Shown: positions 18,280 through 27,758, numbered from the stretch's first letter. The stretch is 64,000 bases of DNA from Glutamicibacter sp. B1 (GCF_039602135.1 NZ_CP125942.1:3539829-3603828), one strand, 5' to 3'. Numbers and translations: made by a program. The notes: generated by a model not told the origin, from the letters alone.

Positions 18280-20388
18280 TTACTGGGAATCGATGGCCTT
18301 CTGTAGCCGTTGTCCAAAGACTGGCACGAGTGTGCTCATGTAAGTATCAGAGATGTGGTGCTTATCCCGGTAGATCAAAACATTGCCAACAACGGCCGGG
18401 CAGGTACCGTTCACACAGAACTGATCGCTGAAGTCTAAGACTTTCACCCTCGGTTCTAGTTTGGCTGCGGCCTTGGTGGCATCACCCTTTTCAAAGGCTC
18501 CCTTTTCCGGGAAGGAACAGGCCTGCGGGTTATCGATATTCTCTTCTACGCAGTCCCTGGCGTAGGTATCTTGCGGTGGTCGAGGAGTATCGACGATGGC
18601 GTAGACCGGCCGTCCAGCATCTTCAAGCTTGCCCCAGGCTGCGGCCAGGCCCTTTGCTGGATCCGACACGAAAGTGGATCCACCCCAACTTGCGGTGACT
18701 ACAGCGTCAATGTCTTTGCGTTTGGTCAGAGCATCCATGGTCTGGTCGAACGTCTCTTGGCAGTTAATGCTTCCGTCTTGATCAGCTTTACGTTGAGCTT
18801 CGTTGAATGGGCATGAGTTTTTGAGGTACGTGACGACTTTCCAGTCTTTACTCTTCGCGTACTCACTTAGTGCTTCAAACCAATGTGCGGCGTGTGAGTC
18901 GCCCACCAGGGCCACGGTGAACTTCGCATCTTTGTTCCCGAACTCGCATTCCTTGATCTGCGTGGATTGTGGCTTCTGGACACAATTGCCGATATTAGGA
19001 AGGTCTTTGGCCGCTTCTGCCGGAACAGGAACAACCTGATGCTCACTGGTGACAAATGCTGGCGCACCGTGCGAGAGTGAGGCCGCACCAAATCCTTCAG
19101 GGGGTTGTTCGGCCAGTGCAGTGGCTACGCGCTGTTCTTGTTCCACGATGCGCTCTTGGGTCAGCCCAGGAAGTAGAGCCACCGAAGCGGTGATCGCCAC
19201 CATTGCGGCGCCGGCAATCAGCGAACGGGCCGGGGAGACCGCCAAGAATCGCAGGTGACGAATCGGGGTTTCCACAAACTTGAGGCTGAGCCACGCTAGG
19301 AGCAGCGATGCAATGAACAGGGCGATGGATTGCAAAGGTCTAGGTTTTCCACCGGAGATCTCGGTGTAAAAAATGATCAGCGGCCAGTGCCACAGATATA
19401 ACGAGTAGGAGGCAAGACCGACCCATTGGACCGCAGACCAGTTCACCAACAGGTGCAAGGAACCCGGGCCTCGGGTGCTGCCAGCGGCAATGATTACCGC
19501 GCATCCAAACACTGGAACGGCAGCTGCAATACCGGGGAAAACGGTAGATGCGTCATAGGTAAAGGCCGCGATACCGATAACAATCAGCGCAATGAGGACT
19601 GCCAGATTGCGCGTGGACCAAGCAGAAACCCACCGTGGCAGGTTCAAAGCTCCTGCTTCATGCGCCTGCACGCCAAGGGCCAACAAACCACCAATAGCTA
19701 ATTCCCAGATGCGGGTGGTGGTCACAAAATATCCTGCGGCGTCTCCCGAATACCCGGCAAAAATGGAATATCCCAGCGACAACAGCGCCACTGCGCCAAA
19801 GGCCATCCATATCCATCGACGGCGTGCAGCAAAATGGTCCGAGTGTGACCCCGATATTTTGGGCTTCACCAACCAACAAACGATCAATATCAGTAGTGGC
19901 CAGAACAGATAAAACTGTTCCTCAACGCCGAGGGACCAGAAGTGTTGTAGTGGTCCGGCTGCCTGTTCGGCGGCGAGGTAGTCAACGGAGTCCGCAGCCA
20001 ACACCCAGTTTTGCACCGAGAACGCCGAGGCTAAAGCCTGGACGCCCAGTGTGCCCCACTGAGTTTTAGGGAACACGAGGAACCCAACCGCCACGACCAC
20101 AAGAATCACAAGCATCGCTGCGGGCAGAATGCGCCGTGCTCTTCCGCCATAAAATGCTGAGAGTTTGATTCTTCCGGTGCTGGCAGCCTCCCTAAGTAGG
20201 TGGGAGGTAATCAGGAAACCAGAAATAACGAAGAAGATATCTACGCCGATGTAACCGCCTGGAACCACATTAGGTTCGAGGTGGTATGCGACCACTAGCA
20301 GAACTGCAAGTGCTCGCAGTGCTTGGATTTCTGGTCTGAAATTTTTGACCTGCACGGAATTCGAACTCATATTGTTCGATATGACCAC
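18280..20388 (-). CDS. Membrane O-acyltransferase with C-terminal SGNH domain (OafA/YrhL-like)
   Basis: The 702-residue protein has an acyltransferase-3 membrane domain (PEIQALRALAVLLVVAYHLEP, GVDIFFVISGFLITSHLL, SLGVEEQFYLFWPLL, about ten helices to residue 400) and a C-terminal extracytoplasmic SGNH esterase/transferase domain (VALVGDSHAAHWFEAL; catalytic Asp-His pair in RDKHHIS). Such two-domain proteins O-acetylate wall or surface polysaccharides. A candidate substrate is the polymer made by the 35-42 kb cluster, but this is only inference. Start is GTG 20388 or ATG 20370; neither has ideal spacing. Confidence 0.92.
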   Translation of the reverse strand: MVISNNMSSNSVQVKNFRPEIQALRALAVLLVVAYHLEPNVVPGGYIGVDIFFVISGFLITSHLLREAASTGRIKLSAFYGGRARRILPAAMLVILVVVAVGFLVFPKTQWGTLGVQALASAFSVQNWVLAADSVDYLAAEQAAGPLQHFWSLGVEEQFYLFWPLLILIVCWLVKPKISGSHSDHFAARRRWIWMAFGAVALLSLGYSIFAGYSGDAAGYFVTTTRIWELAIGGLLALGVQAHEAGALNLPRWVSAWSTRNLAVLIALIVIGIAAFTYDASTVFPGIAAAVPVFGCAVIIAAGSTRGPGSLHLLVNWSAVQWVGLASYSLYLWHWPLIIFYTEISGGKPRPLQSIALFIASLLLAWLSLKFVETPIRHLRFLAVSPARSLIAGAAMVAITASVALLPGLTQERIVEQEQRVATALAEQPPEGFGAASLSHGAPAFVTSEHQVVPVPAEAAKDLPNIGNCVQKPQSTQIKECEFGNKDAKFTVALVGDSHAAHWFEALSEYAKSKDWKVVTYLKNSCPFNEAQRKADQDGSINCQETFDQTMDALTKRKDIDAVVTASWGGSTFVSDPAKGLAAAWGKLEDAGRPVYAIVDTPRPPQDTYARDCVEENIDNPQACSFPEKGAFEKGDATKAAAKLEPRVKVLDFSDQFCVNGTCPAVVGNVLIYRDKHHISDTYMSTLVPVFGQRLQKAIDSQ

Positions 20389-20447
20389 TTCCCGATGAAC
20401 AGCAGGTAATCAAACGGTATCAGCGGAGGAAACTGCTCATGGGAAGG

Positions 20448-20939
20448 TTAGTTGTCGTCACTACGGTTGGGAACCGACAACGGATACTTAGCATCCAATT
20501 TTGGGTCAACGGCCAACCGCATAATTGCGTCTAAGAGGATCTTGCCGGCACCCCAGTAGATAGGGATGAGCAGCCAAATGAACCAACCAAACTGACCCAT
20601 TGTCGCAAGGATGACCGTACCGAAAGTGACTAGAATGCCTATTGCTCTAAAGACCATCATGATCCCTTGAGTAATGGAATCGCGTCGTTCTTGATCAGCG
20701 AGGGTCCTGGTTTCAAGCCCCTCAACGGCTTGAGAGAAATCTGGTGCCTGTACGCTTTGGAACAAATCACCTACTTGAACGTCCAGGGCTCTGGCAACAA
20801 GTGAGATGGTCTCCAGGCTGGCATCGTTACCGGCTTCAAGTCGTTGAATGGTTCTGACAGTAATACCGCTCTCTTTGGCCAGTCGTTCTTGAGTCCAGCC
20901 TTTGGAGCGTCGCAGTTCTGCAATCCTTGATATGTTCAT
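20448..20939 (-). CDS. XRE-family regulator with C-terminal membrane segments
   Basis: Residues 1-60 are a helix-turn-helix (MNISRIAELRRSKGWTQERL, GITVRTIQRLEAGNDASLETISLVARALDV). After a linker, two hydrophobic segments follow (GIMMVFRAIGILVTFGTVIL and FGWFIWLLIPIYWGAGKILL). The layout suggests a membrane-anchored DNA-binding protein, a design often seen near transporters and sensing membrane state. ATG 20939 is taken because homologous regulators begin at this point, although the frame is open to 21044. It is not in an operon. Confidence 0.8.
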   Translation of the reverse strand: MNISRIAELRRSKGWTQERLAKESGITVRTIQRLEAGNDASLETISLVARALDVQVGDLFQSVQAPDFSQAVEGLETRTLADQERRDSITQGIMMVFRAIGILVTFGTVILATMGQFGWFIWLLIPIYWGAGKILLDAIMRLAVDPKLDAKYPLSVPNRSDDN

Positions 20940-21070
20940 GGCATTAAAGCTATCCCTCGGGGTCTCAATACACCACGACAGGACGACGACAAGGTCACGA
21001 CAACTACCCGACAGCCACCCGACAGCCTTTCGGGAGCAAATCAAACGCTAACTGACTTGCACCTTTTGAA

Positions 21071-21088
21071 TATGCCCCGCAGGGCATA
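21071..21088 (-). terminator. Hairpin downstream of the LURP-one-like gene
   Basis: A 7-bp inverted repeat TATGCCC/GGGCATA with a CGCA loop lies 54 bp after the stop of the gene at 21142-21690. It is short but plausible as a terminator or processing hairpin. Confidence 0.45.
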
Positions 21089-21141
21089 CCTTTGTGGGGT
21101 GACGGGTGCAGTTAAATCGACTGCGGACGCTTCCCTGATGA

Positions 21142-21690
21142 TCAGTGGCGCTTTTGCTTTTCACGGATCAGATCCAAGGCTAGGACCGACCCGATAATCG
21201 CTTGACGATGCTGAACGCTCAGGTTTCCACCCAGCTGCAGAGCATAGGTCGACATCCCTAGGAATGCGTTACCCATTCCAGACCACTTGCGGGTAACTGT
21301 TCCGAGTACTCCCTGAGCATTAGTGATTTGGAAGTCAAAATCCCAAACGCTACCCAGCAAGTCCAGTTCTTCTCCGAGCATCGAAATGGTGACGCGGGTT
21401 TTGAGGAAGGTGATCCGTTTGACCAAGCTCGCCAGTGGGCTGCCGTTTCCATCGAAGATTTCGAATCGGTCGCGACCCATGGTCATCGTATCTTTGACCA
21501 TAATGACCGGATTCTGCGGTCCATCAAATACTGTGAGTTCTCGTGCACCCGTGAACATCCGCCCCAGCGTACTTCCACCAGTCTCGACATGAGCTACCTG
21601 CACACCAGCAGCATCATGAATCGCAAAATCGTTCTTTGAGAAGTTTTTGGTTTGCTGGAAAATCAGCGTGTCTTGGGCAAAGATCGTCAT
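21142..21690 (-). CDS. LURP-one-related/scramblase-like protein
   Basis: The 182-residue protein reads as a Tubby-like beta barrel of the LURP-one-related family (YxjI type): IFQQTKNFSKNDFAIHDAAGVQVAHVE, LTVFDGPQNPVIMVKDTM, DRFEIFDGNGSPLASLVKR and WDFDFQITNAQGVLGTVTRK. Bacterial members have no defined biochemical role; some relatives bind lipids. It stands alone, between the HTH regulator and the MacB-like permease gene. Confidence 0.78.
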   Translation of the reverse strand: MTIFAQDTLIFQQTKNFSKNDFAIHDAAGVQVAHVETGGSTLGRMFTGARELTVFDGPQNPVIMVKDTMTMGRDRFEIFDGNGSPLASLVKRITFLKTRVTISMLGEELDLLGSVWDFDFQITNAQGVLGTVTRKWSGMGNAFLGMSTYALQLGGNLSVQHRQAIIGSVLALDLIREKQKRH

Positions 21691-21768
21691 ACTGATAATT
21701 GTGCCACCTGAACTTCTAGCGCCAATAACCTGGGCTGATGAATTAAATACTTTTGCACCTGGTTGTTT

Positions 21769-22950
21769 CTATGAACGAAGAGCCTGAGCGACATCAAGCT
21801 TTGTAGCTTTGATCGCGGGAGACAAGGCGCCCAGGAACGAAGTAATCAATGCAGCAACTAGGCCAAACCATAACGCGCCAAACGGCAAGTCAATGCCTCC
21901 AACTAGACCTGTAGTACCCATGAATCGCGGAACAACAAATACGGCAGAAACAGAAACGATGACTGCCGAAATCGCAGCAACCACGACACCGATGATCAAG
22001 CTCGAACCCATGACCAAACCGAAGATCTGCACTTTAGTAGCACCCAACGCTCGGCGAATCACCAGTTCTTCAGAACGTTCGCCGACAGTCGCTAGCCCAA
22101 CGTTGAGAACTCCTACTGCGGCGACAACTAGCGTCAAAATACCTGCAGTCAAGAACGCAGCTTTGGTTACTGCAACCGAATTCTTTGTGCTGTCGACAGT
22201 ATCTTGACGCATGAACTCCATGGAGCCCGCGGACGGATTGCCATGCTGGGCCAGAAAGTCGGCAGCGAATTGTTGCAAGGCAATCTGTTTATCGCCGGGC
22301 GCAGTCAAGAGCATTGTGGTTGGTTCACTGCTCAGCAAGCCAGCGTCATCAACAGAACCTTGGGGTTGATATATTCGCGCTTCTTCCCCCACGAGTCCGT
22401 CCTGGGCGATTCCAGTGACGATGGCCGTCTTGGTTCCATGCGGGGTATCAATTGCGAAAGTTTGTGCGACGTCATCAATTCCAAGCAGGGCAGCCGCTTG
22501 TTCATTCAGAACGACCTCATGGGCGAAACCACCACTTTCACGCGGCCATATACCAGCAGAAAGTGGAACTCGATAAGATGCCGCGAAGTCCCCCGTATAA
22601 GTAACGCGCTCAATGTTTTGACCGCGAACACTCGGAACAGTAATTGGACTGGAAACTGTGTACAGTACGTTTCCTCCGACGCTTTCTGCGACCGTATTCA
22701 AGTGTTCTAGCGAATCAGCTAGATCCTCTCCGTCCAAGGTTCCCGGGTTCAATACGCTTGCGAAAGTTTGCGCGCGTCCATGCAACTGCTCTTGTTCAGC
22801 AATTAGATACTTGGTTACTAGTTGGTCGGCGCTAGACACGGCAGCAATACCCAAGACTCCGAGCAGCATGCTTACTCCAACTAGAAAATGCCGAAGTTTA
22901 TTTGCACGCAAGTCATTCAATCCATGAACGAGCATATGGCGAAACTTCAT
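21769..22950 (-). CDS. ABC transporter permease, FtsX/MacB family
   Basis: The 393-residue protein has the MacB layout: one N-terminal membrane helix (HFLVGVSMLLGVLGIAAVSS), a large extracytoplasmic domain of about 210 residues, and three C-terminal helices after VGERSEELVIRRALGATKVQ, the conserved coupling segment. These permeases use mechanotransmission to drive export or signalling from the outer face of the membrane. Its start overlaps the ATPase gene by 4 nt. Confidence 0.9.
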   Translation of the reverse strand: MKFRHMLVHGLNDLRANKLRHFLVGVSMLLGVLGIAAVSSADQLVTKYLIAEQEQLHGRAQTFASVLNPGTLDGEDLADSLEHLNTVAESVGGNVLYTVSSPITVPSVRGQNIERVTYTGDFAASYRVPLSAGIWPRESGGFAHEVVLNEQAAALLGIDDVAQTFAIDTPHGTKTAIVTGIAQDGLVGEEARIYQPQGSVDDAGLLSSEPTTMLLTAPGDKQIALQQFAADFLAQHGNPSAGSMEFMRQDTVDSTKNSVAVTKAAFLTAGILTLVVAAVGVLNVGLATVGERSEELVIRRALGATKVQIFGLVMGSSLIIGVVVAAISAVIVSVSAVFVVPRFMGTTGLVGGIDLPFGALWFGLVAALITSFLGALSPAIKATKLDVAQALRS

Positions 22951-23669
22951 CGTCGCCCCTTCACTTCATGGTGCAGCTCAGCGTCACGCAAGACCCACGT
23001 TTGATCCATTGCCCTCGCAATTTCCTGGTCATGCGTGACAACAACTAAACACGCGCCGGCGCGGCTGGTCGCGGAAGCTAGATGTTCTAGAATTTGCAAT
23101 CCAGTAGCAGTATCCAGCGCCCCTGTTGGTTCATCTGCCAACACCAGCCGTGGTGAACGGACAAGGGCGCGAGCTATAGCGACTCTCTGCTGTTCACCGC
23201 CAGATAGACTTTTAGGCCGTCTTTTTTCGAATCCTTCAAGGCCCACCGCGTGCAATTGTTCTGTCACAGCTTCAGTGGTTTGCTTCTTGCTCATTGGTTT
23301 TCCATACGAACAAGGCAAGGCAACATTCTCGAATACGTTCAAGTGACCAATCAATGAGTAATTTTGGAATACAAAGCCAATGTCCTCATTGCGGCGGCGT
23401 GCCAACTCCGCATCGTTCAGCCCAGAAGTAGGTATACCCGACAGCAGTAGTTCGCCACCGGTAGGTTTTGACATCAAACCGAGCACTGAAAGTAGGCTGG
23501 TTTTTCCGCTTCCGGATTTCCCGAGTATCCCTACAGATTCTCCTTCGGAGACTACTCCCGAAGCTTCTCTGACCAGAAGTTTTTGAGACTCGCCGGTAAG
23601 GCGAATATCAATCTTACGTAGCTCCAAGGGAGCGCCCGTAGAGCTGATTGTCGATCCTTGGTCACTCAT
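22947..23669 (-). CDS. ABC transporter ATP-binding protein, MacB/LolD type
   Basis: The 240-residue ATPase has Walker A GKSGSGKTS, the LolD/MacB-type NEDIGFVFQNYSLI, signature SLSGGEQQR, Walker B LVLADEPTGALD and the H-loop VVVTHDQE. It partners the FtsX-type permease encoded directly downstream and the adaptor lipoprotein upstream. Antimicrobial peptide, lipid or signal export are all possible for this family. Confidence 0.93.
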   Translation of the reverse strand: MSDQGSTISSTGAPLELRKIDIRLTGESQKLLVREASGVVSEGESVGILGKSGSGKTSLLSVLGLMSKPTGGELLLSGIPTSGLNDAELARRRNEDIGFVFQNYSLIGHLNVFENVALPCSYGKPMSKKQTTEAVTEQLHAVGLEGFEKRRPKSLSGGEQQRVAIARALVRSPRLVLADEPTGALDTATGLQILEHLASATSRAGACLVVVTHDQEIARAMDQTWVLRDAELHHEVKGRR

Positions 23670-24498
23670 CGAAGATCTCAGGAGCTACAGCCATTACGCT
23701 GTCCCCTTCTTTCACTCCTTCGATGATCTCAATCATGCTTCCATCACTAATGCCCAGCTTGACGTCCCGTTTCTGCAGTTGGTTGTCGTCGGAAATAATC
23801 GTTACTTGACCCGACTGCGCCGACCCGGAAACACTCTCAACGGGCAGCGTCAGTGTGTTCGCGCTAGAAGCAGTTTCAATGCCTAGCTTTGCTGGCAATC
23901 CCGGCATCGTGTTAACTTCTGGTTCTAATAAGCATACGAACTCCGGTAGACCTTGTTCCTCAGAGTCAGCATTCTCCAGTTGCGAGGCCAAAAACAAATC
24001 GCAGGTTTGGGCAGCAGGACCCGATTCGATGTTTGCCTTGGCTTTGGTCGGGGTCGAATACAAGCGATAAGCGTCCTCAACAGGAACTTGTACCTTGATG
24101 CCTAGTGTTCTTGCTTCAAATGCTCCAATTGGAAAATTGGGGTGCGCCGTAGTCCCTGTTGGCACAGCAATGCTCAGGACTTTTCCATCGCTCGGTGACG
24201 TTATTTTGTCTCCGTCGATTTCAGCCAAGACCGCCCCGTCTTTGACTGTCTGCCCTTCTTTGACTTTCCACTCAATAGGGCCAGACTTCTCTGCGACTAG
24301 AGAGATCTCCGAATTGGTCTCCGTGTGCCCTGATACAGCGAGGACAGAGGTAATGTCCTGCTTCGAGACTTGGGCTCTTGGAATTTGACCGTCGCCAGAC
24401 GCCGGTACATCGCCTTCAGCATTGACTGAAGCCGAACATGCGGTGAGTAGAGAAATACCAAGAAGCACTATGGCCGTGCTTCGGATTGTCCTCACCAC
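23662..24498 (-). CDS. Adaptor lipoprotein, HlyD/MacA-like
   Basis: The 278-residue protein begins with a signal peptide and lipobox (LLGISLLTACSAS). It carries a lipoyl-like barrel domain with EISLVAEKSGPIEWKVKEGQTVKDGAVLAEIDGDKITSP split by a short turn, and a C-terminal SAQSGQVTIISDDNQLQKRDVKLG plus IEGVKEGDSVMA segment, as in periplasmic adaptor proteins. The coiled-coil hairpin is very short. In a Gram-positive cell it would sit on the outer membrane face and assist the MacB-like transporter. The GTG start overlaps the preceding gene by 7 nt. Confidence 0.85.
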   Translation of the reverse strand: MVRTIRSTAIVLLGISLLTACSASVNAEGDVPASGDGQIPRAQVSKQDITSVLAVSGHTETNSEISLVAEKSGPIEWKVKEGQTVKDGAVLAEIDGDKITSPSDGKVLSIAVPTGTTAHPNFPIGAFEARTLGIKVQVPVEDAYRLYSTPTKAKANIESGPAAQTCDLFLASQLENADSEEQGLPEFVCLLEPEVNTMPGLPAKLGIETASSANTLTLPVESVSGSAQSGQVTIISDDNQLQKRDVKLGISDGSMIEIIEGVKEGDSVMAVAPEIFDE

Positions 24499-25001
24499 AG
24501 GTCACCTCTGCATGAAGATTGCATATCAGATTTAATCCCCGAAGGATCTCCCAATTCAGCCTTCTCAATATTCTCGCGGATTACTGGTTGGAAGCTTTCG
24601 GCGTCAAAGTATTTGTTAAAAGCAGGCTGGTCCAGAATGGACTTGTACATATTGAGTGCGTTCGTCGCTAGCTTCTGATCTTGACCTTGATATTTAAGCC
24701 ACTCGTGGCCCCACAGGCAGTTCCAGTCGATAATTGCGTCAGCCTCGCCTGCACCTTTCTGCCAGGTGACATCCGATTCCTTAACACCGTCTACAGTCGG
24801 CGTTTCTGGAGCATCGGGATACGAAACTCCCTCCGGCATTTCCAAAGACTGAATCGCTGACGCATATTCCTTCTCCATCTGGGCCCTGGTCATGTTACTC
24901 GGCTCATTAGAACTTGTCTTAGGGCTATCCGCACCCGTGCAACCGCTCAAGAACAACATCGAAACGGCACAAATTGTCGTGATTCTTAGTTTTTTATCCA
25001 C
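24492..25001 (-). CDS. Unknown lipoprotein co-encoded with a MacAB-like system
   Basis: The 169-residue protein has a short signal peptide with lipobox LSGC at residue 20 and a Ser/Asn-rich linker. The mature part has a helix-prone start (NMTRAQMEKEYASAIQSLEMP) and motifs IIDWNCLWGHEWLKY and a final MQSSCRGDLW with two cysteines that could pair. I do not recognise the family. It starts with GTG, heads the four-gene export operon, and probably provides substrate binding or sensing for it. Confidence 0.7.
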   Translation of the reverse strand: MDKKLRITTICAVSMLFLSGCTGADSPKTSSNEPSNMTRAQMEKEYASAIQSLEMPEGVSYPDAPETPTVDGVKESDVTWQKGAGEADAIIDWNCLWGHEWLKYQGQDQKLATNALNMYKSILDQPAFNKYFDAESFQPVIRENIEKAELGDPSGIKSDMQSSCRGDLW

Positions 25002-25776
25002 TTTTCATTCTCATTTAATGCCGCTATGGGCCGACTACGGGTCCTAGCAGAACTCCGCAATCGCATGGGTTCGCTAGCAAGTGCTACATGTCAGGTCAAG
25101 AATTAGGGCAAGCCCCTACGGACTTGTTCGTGGTCGTGCGCATTTGCAAAGAAGTTCGTCGTAGGATCTCATCCCTGTGAGTCTCGATTTTCGCGGGTCT
25201 TGTGAGCACCACCCCTACCGCTTCAGACACTGTGCGTGGACTTCGCCAAGGGCACTTGGACATCGTAATTACCTGACACTTTCCAATAAGTGCAGTAGTC
25301 GGTGTCGCAGATAGAAGACAAAGTAGTAGCTACCCGTGAAATGTCTGGCCTGACGATCGGCAAAAGTGCGTCAACAATGCCGGAAGAACAAATTACCTTC
25401 CTTGAATTCGCACAATTAAATAAACCAACGTATCAAAAATCTAGATGCATGGCTCTGAGTACGCAACTTAGGAAAAAATTGTTAACGAGATGCGTATATC
25501 TACTTTAGTGCGATGAACTTGGGTAGGTTCCTTCGGTGCTGCCCACTATTCTCCTGCACATGGCACTGTGATGCGCAAAGGCTGAGCTGATCACGATACT
25601 CGACCTGTGTCAGAGAAGATCATTTGATCGATAGGTGAGAGATTTAGGACCGCATAAAGATCGAAGCTTGTTCCGATTAGCGAATCTCAAAACGACCGCG
25701 GAAACTACTTAGGGTGTGGCACCAAAAAAGAATTGCTGCCACACCCTTTCGTCGCGCCGTAAAGCTGCTGTTTCTA
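25002..25776. other. Intergenic region, 775 bp, possible gene relic
   Basis: No intact gene is supported. GTG-started codons at 25202-25276 read STTPTASDTVRGLRQGHLDIV before a stop, which resembles the N-terminus of actinobacterial APC-family amino acid permeases; the rest of such a gene is absent. A 68-codon frame at 25302-25508 has no ribosome binding site. The segment otherwise contains the promoter of the leftward export operon and the aminopeptidase terminator at 25711-25747. Confidence 0.4.
25711..25747 (-). terminator. Terminator of the M18 aminopeptidase gene
   Basis: An 11-bp perfect inverted repeat (25711-25721 and 25737-25747) with a 15-nt loop lies 30 bp after the stop codon at 25777. 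Confidence 0.75.
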
Positions 25777-27057
25777 CTAGGCTCCGAAGAACTCGCGAGC
25801 CACCTTGGAGAGATACCAAGGATCATCAACACCGCACATTTCACGTGCGGAGTGCATGGACAGTAGGGCAACGCCGACGTCAATGGTTCGGATCCCCAGT
25901 CGAGTAGCAGTCAGCGGACCGATGGTCGATCCACAAGGGACCCGGTTGTTAGAGACAAACTCCTGATAAGGAACCCCCGCATTCTCGCACCAGTTGGCGA
26001 AGGCCGCAGCGCCCACTGCATCGGTGGCATAACGCTGGTTGGCGTTGATCTTCAACAACGGACCAGCATTCACCTGTGGGCGGTTAGCCGGGTCGTGGCG
26101 TTCTGGATAATTCGGGTGAACCGCGTGGCCCGCGTCAGCCGAAAGGCATACCGAGTTAGCCAGCGCCCTGGCTTGGTCTTCCACACCTGCACCCAGGGAA
26201 GCCTGAATACGGTTGATCAGTTCTTCAAGGAAGGGGCCACAAGCACCCGAGCGGGAGCTAGAACCCAACTCTTCATGGTCAAAGGCAGCCAACATCGCAA
26301 TGTGCTGTCCCGAAGGCTTGCGTGAATGGTCGGTCAACGCGATGATCCCGGCATGCACCGAAGTCAGGTTATCCAGTCGGCCGCTGGCGAAGAAATTCTT
26401 CCCTTGGCCAAAGACCTCACCACGTTGTGCCGGCGCAGTCAGAATGTCATAGCCGGCCACCATCGCTGGATCTACCCCGGCGGATTCTGCAAGTACAGCC
26501 AAGATATCGGCATCAGCTAAGTCACCGGCACCGAAGATGGGGTTAGTGTGGGTCTGCTTGTCTAAGGTGAGACCCTCATTGACCTGACGGTCAAGGTGAA
26601 TGGCCAGCTGAGGAATGCGCAGGATCGGTTCGGTCTGAGCCAAATGCTCGGTGCCGTCTTTAAGTACCAATCGGCCAGCGAGCACCAATTCACGGTCTAG
26701 CCACGAGTTAAGCAACGGGCCACCGTAGACCTCAACGCCGGCCTGCCACCAACCATTGGATCCGGTGGTCGGTTTTGGCTTGAGTTTGAATCCTGGAGAA
26801 TCTGTATGAGCGCCGAGGATGTGGAAACCGGAGGTTGCGGTGGCGGTTTCGGGTTGAACCCATGCGATGATCGCGCCATCGCGCACCACATAATAGGAAC
26901 CTGGACCAAGGTTCCAGGCGTCAGCTTCGTTCAAGCCGGTGAACCCGACAGCATCCAGACGCTTAGCGGCTGTGGCAGCGGCGTGGTAGCTGGAAGGGGA
27001 AGTTGCGACGTATTCGGCCAGGTCTGCAATGTGGGCCATTGCTGCGGCTTGTGCCAT
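25777..27057 (-). CDS. apeB: M18 family aminopeptidase
   Basis: The 426-residue protein is a cytoplasmic zinc aminopeptidase. The metal ligands of the MH clan are recognisable in order: His in ILGAHTDSPG, Asp in ASGRLDNLTS, the Glu pair in AFDHEELGS, Asp in CLSADAGHAVHP, and a late His in LLSMHSAREMCG. The N-terminus VATSPSSYHAAATAAKRLDA is typical of M18. These enzymes release N-terminal residues, with a preference for acidic ones in some members, and usually form dodecamers. ATG 27039 is an alternative start. It is transcribed away from the LapA gene. Confidence 0.95.
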   Translation of the reverse strand: MAQAAAMAHIADLAEYVATSPSSYHAAATAAKRLDAVGFTGLNEADAWNLGPGSYYVVRDGAIIAWVQPETATATSGFHILGAHTDSPGFKLKPKPTTGSNGWWQAGVEVYGGPLLNSWLDRELVLAGRLVLKDGTEHLAQTEPILRIPQLAIHLDRQVNEGLTLDKQTHTNPIFGAGDLADADILAVLAESAGVDPAMVAGYDILTAPAQRGEVFGQGKNFFASGRLDNLTSVHAGIIALTDHSRKPSGQHIAMLAAFDHEELGSSSRSGACGPFLEELINRIQASLGAGVEDQARALANSVCLSADAGHAVHPNYPERHDPANRPQVNAGPLLKINANQRYATDAVGAAAFANWCENAGVPYQEFVSNNRVPCGSTIGPLTATRLGIRTIDVGVALLSMHSAREMCGVDDPWYLSKVAREFFGA

Positions 27058-27286
27058 AGCTGGTTACTCACTTCTTTCTGTCATCGTCTCACTGAAATCC
27101 AGGATAAGGTTCCCGCCTGAATTACCGGGTTGCACTCCAGCTTAGTATCCCCGTGCTCGATTCCCGATGGTTCAGCCCTCCAGCGGTGAACAATGCACCC
27201 ATCAAATACCTGCATCTCATGCTTGACTTGGAGCCGAGCGTCAGTAAAGCTGAAGACAGACCGGAGACTACGAAAGCGAGATCATT

Positions 27287-27697
27287 ATGGCTACATCTGA
27301 TCCAACACCACAGCCACACGACCTGCCCGTGGAACCTGAAAATGGTCTGCAAGCCAATTCCGGTGAACATGCTGTCCAACCGCGCGGACATCAGGAACCC
27401 AAGACATCTCGCGAATCTCCTAAGTCTCAGGAAAAGCTTCCAGTGACCAAACTCGGTCGCATTTGGACGGCCACCATTTTTGGCATCATCGTACTGATTC
27501 TGTTGATCGTCTTTATCGCACAGAATCAGGACGTAGTGACGCTTCGATACTTCGCCTACGAGGGACAAGCAAACCTCGGTTTGGCTCTGCTGATCGCTGC
27601 TATCGGTGGAGCATTAGTTGTGGCCATCGCTGGAGTAGCACGCGTCATCCAGCTAAGGTCTACTGCAAAGAAGAAGCGTAAGACTAACAAACGTTAA
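27287..27697 (+). CDS. LapA-domain membrane protein
   Basis: The 136-residue protein has a long polar, Pro/Gln/Glu-rich N-terminus (residues 1-52), then two membrane helices (IWTATIFGIIVLILLIVFIAQ and LALLIAAIGGALVVAIAG) separated by NQDVVTLRYFAYEG, which is the LapA (DUF1049) signature. It ends with a very basic tail. In Proteobacteria LapA helps coordinate lipopolysaccharide assembly; the actinobacterial role is unknown. A strong hairpin follows. Confidence 0.82.
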   Translation: MATSDPTPQPHDLPVEPENGLQANSGEHAVQPRGHQEPKTSRESPKSQEKLPVTKLGRIWTATIFGIIVLILLIVFIAQNQDVVTLRYFAYEGQANLGLALLIAAIGGALVVAIAGVARVIQLRSTAKKKRKTNKR

Positions 27698-27709
27698 GTT
27701 CACATAAGA

Positions 27710-27748
27710 CTGCTGGTCACTGAATATCTTCAGTGACCAGCAGTTTTA
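27710..27748. terminator. Bidirectional terminator between LapA gene and response regulator
   Basis: A perfect 14-bp inverted repeat (27710-27723 and 27730-27743) is followed by TTTTAT on the plus strand. It separates two convergent genes and can serve both. Confidence 0.9.
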
Positions 27749-27758
27749 TGTATTGAGA

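Noticed and set aside
22204..22710. 168-codon plus-strand frame inside the MacB-like permease gene
   Set aside because: Opposite strand of a clear permease; no ribosome binding site of note.
25302..25508. 68-codon plus-strand frame in the 25-kb intergenic region
   Set aside because: GTG start without ribosome binding site and no similarity recognised.
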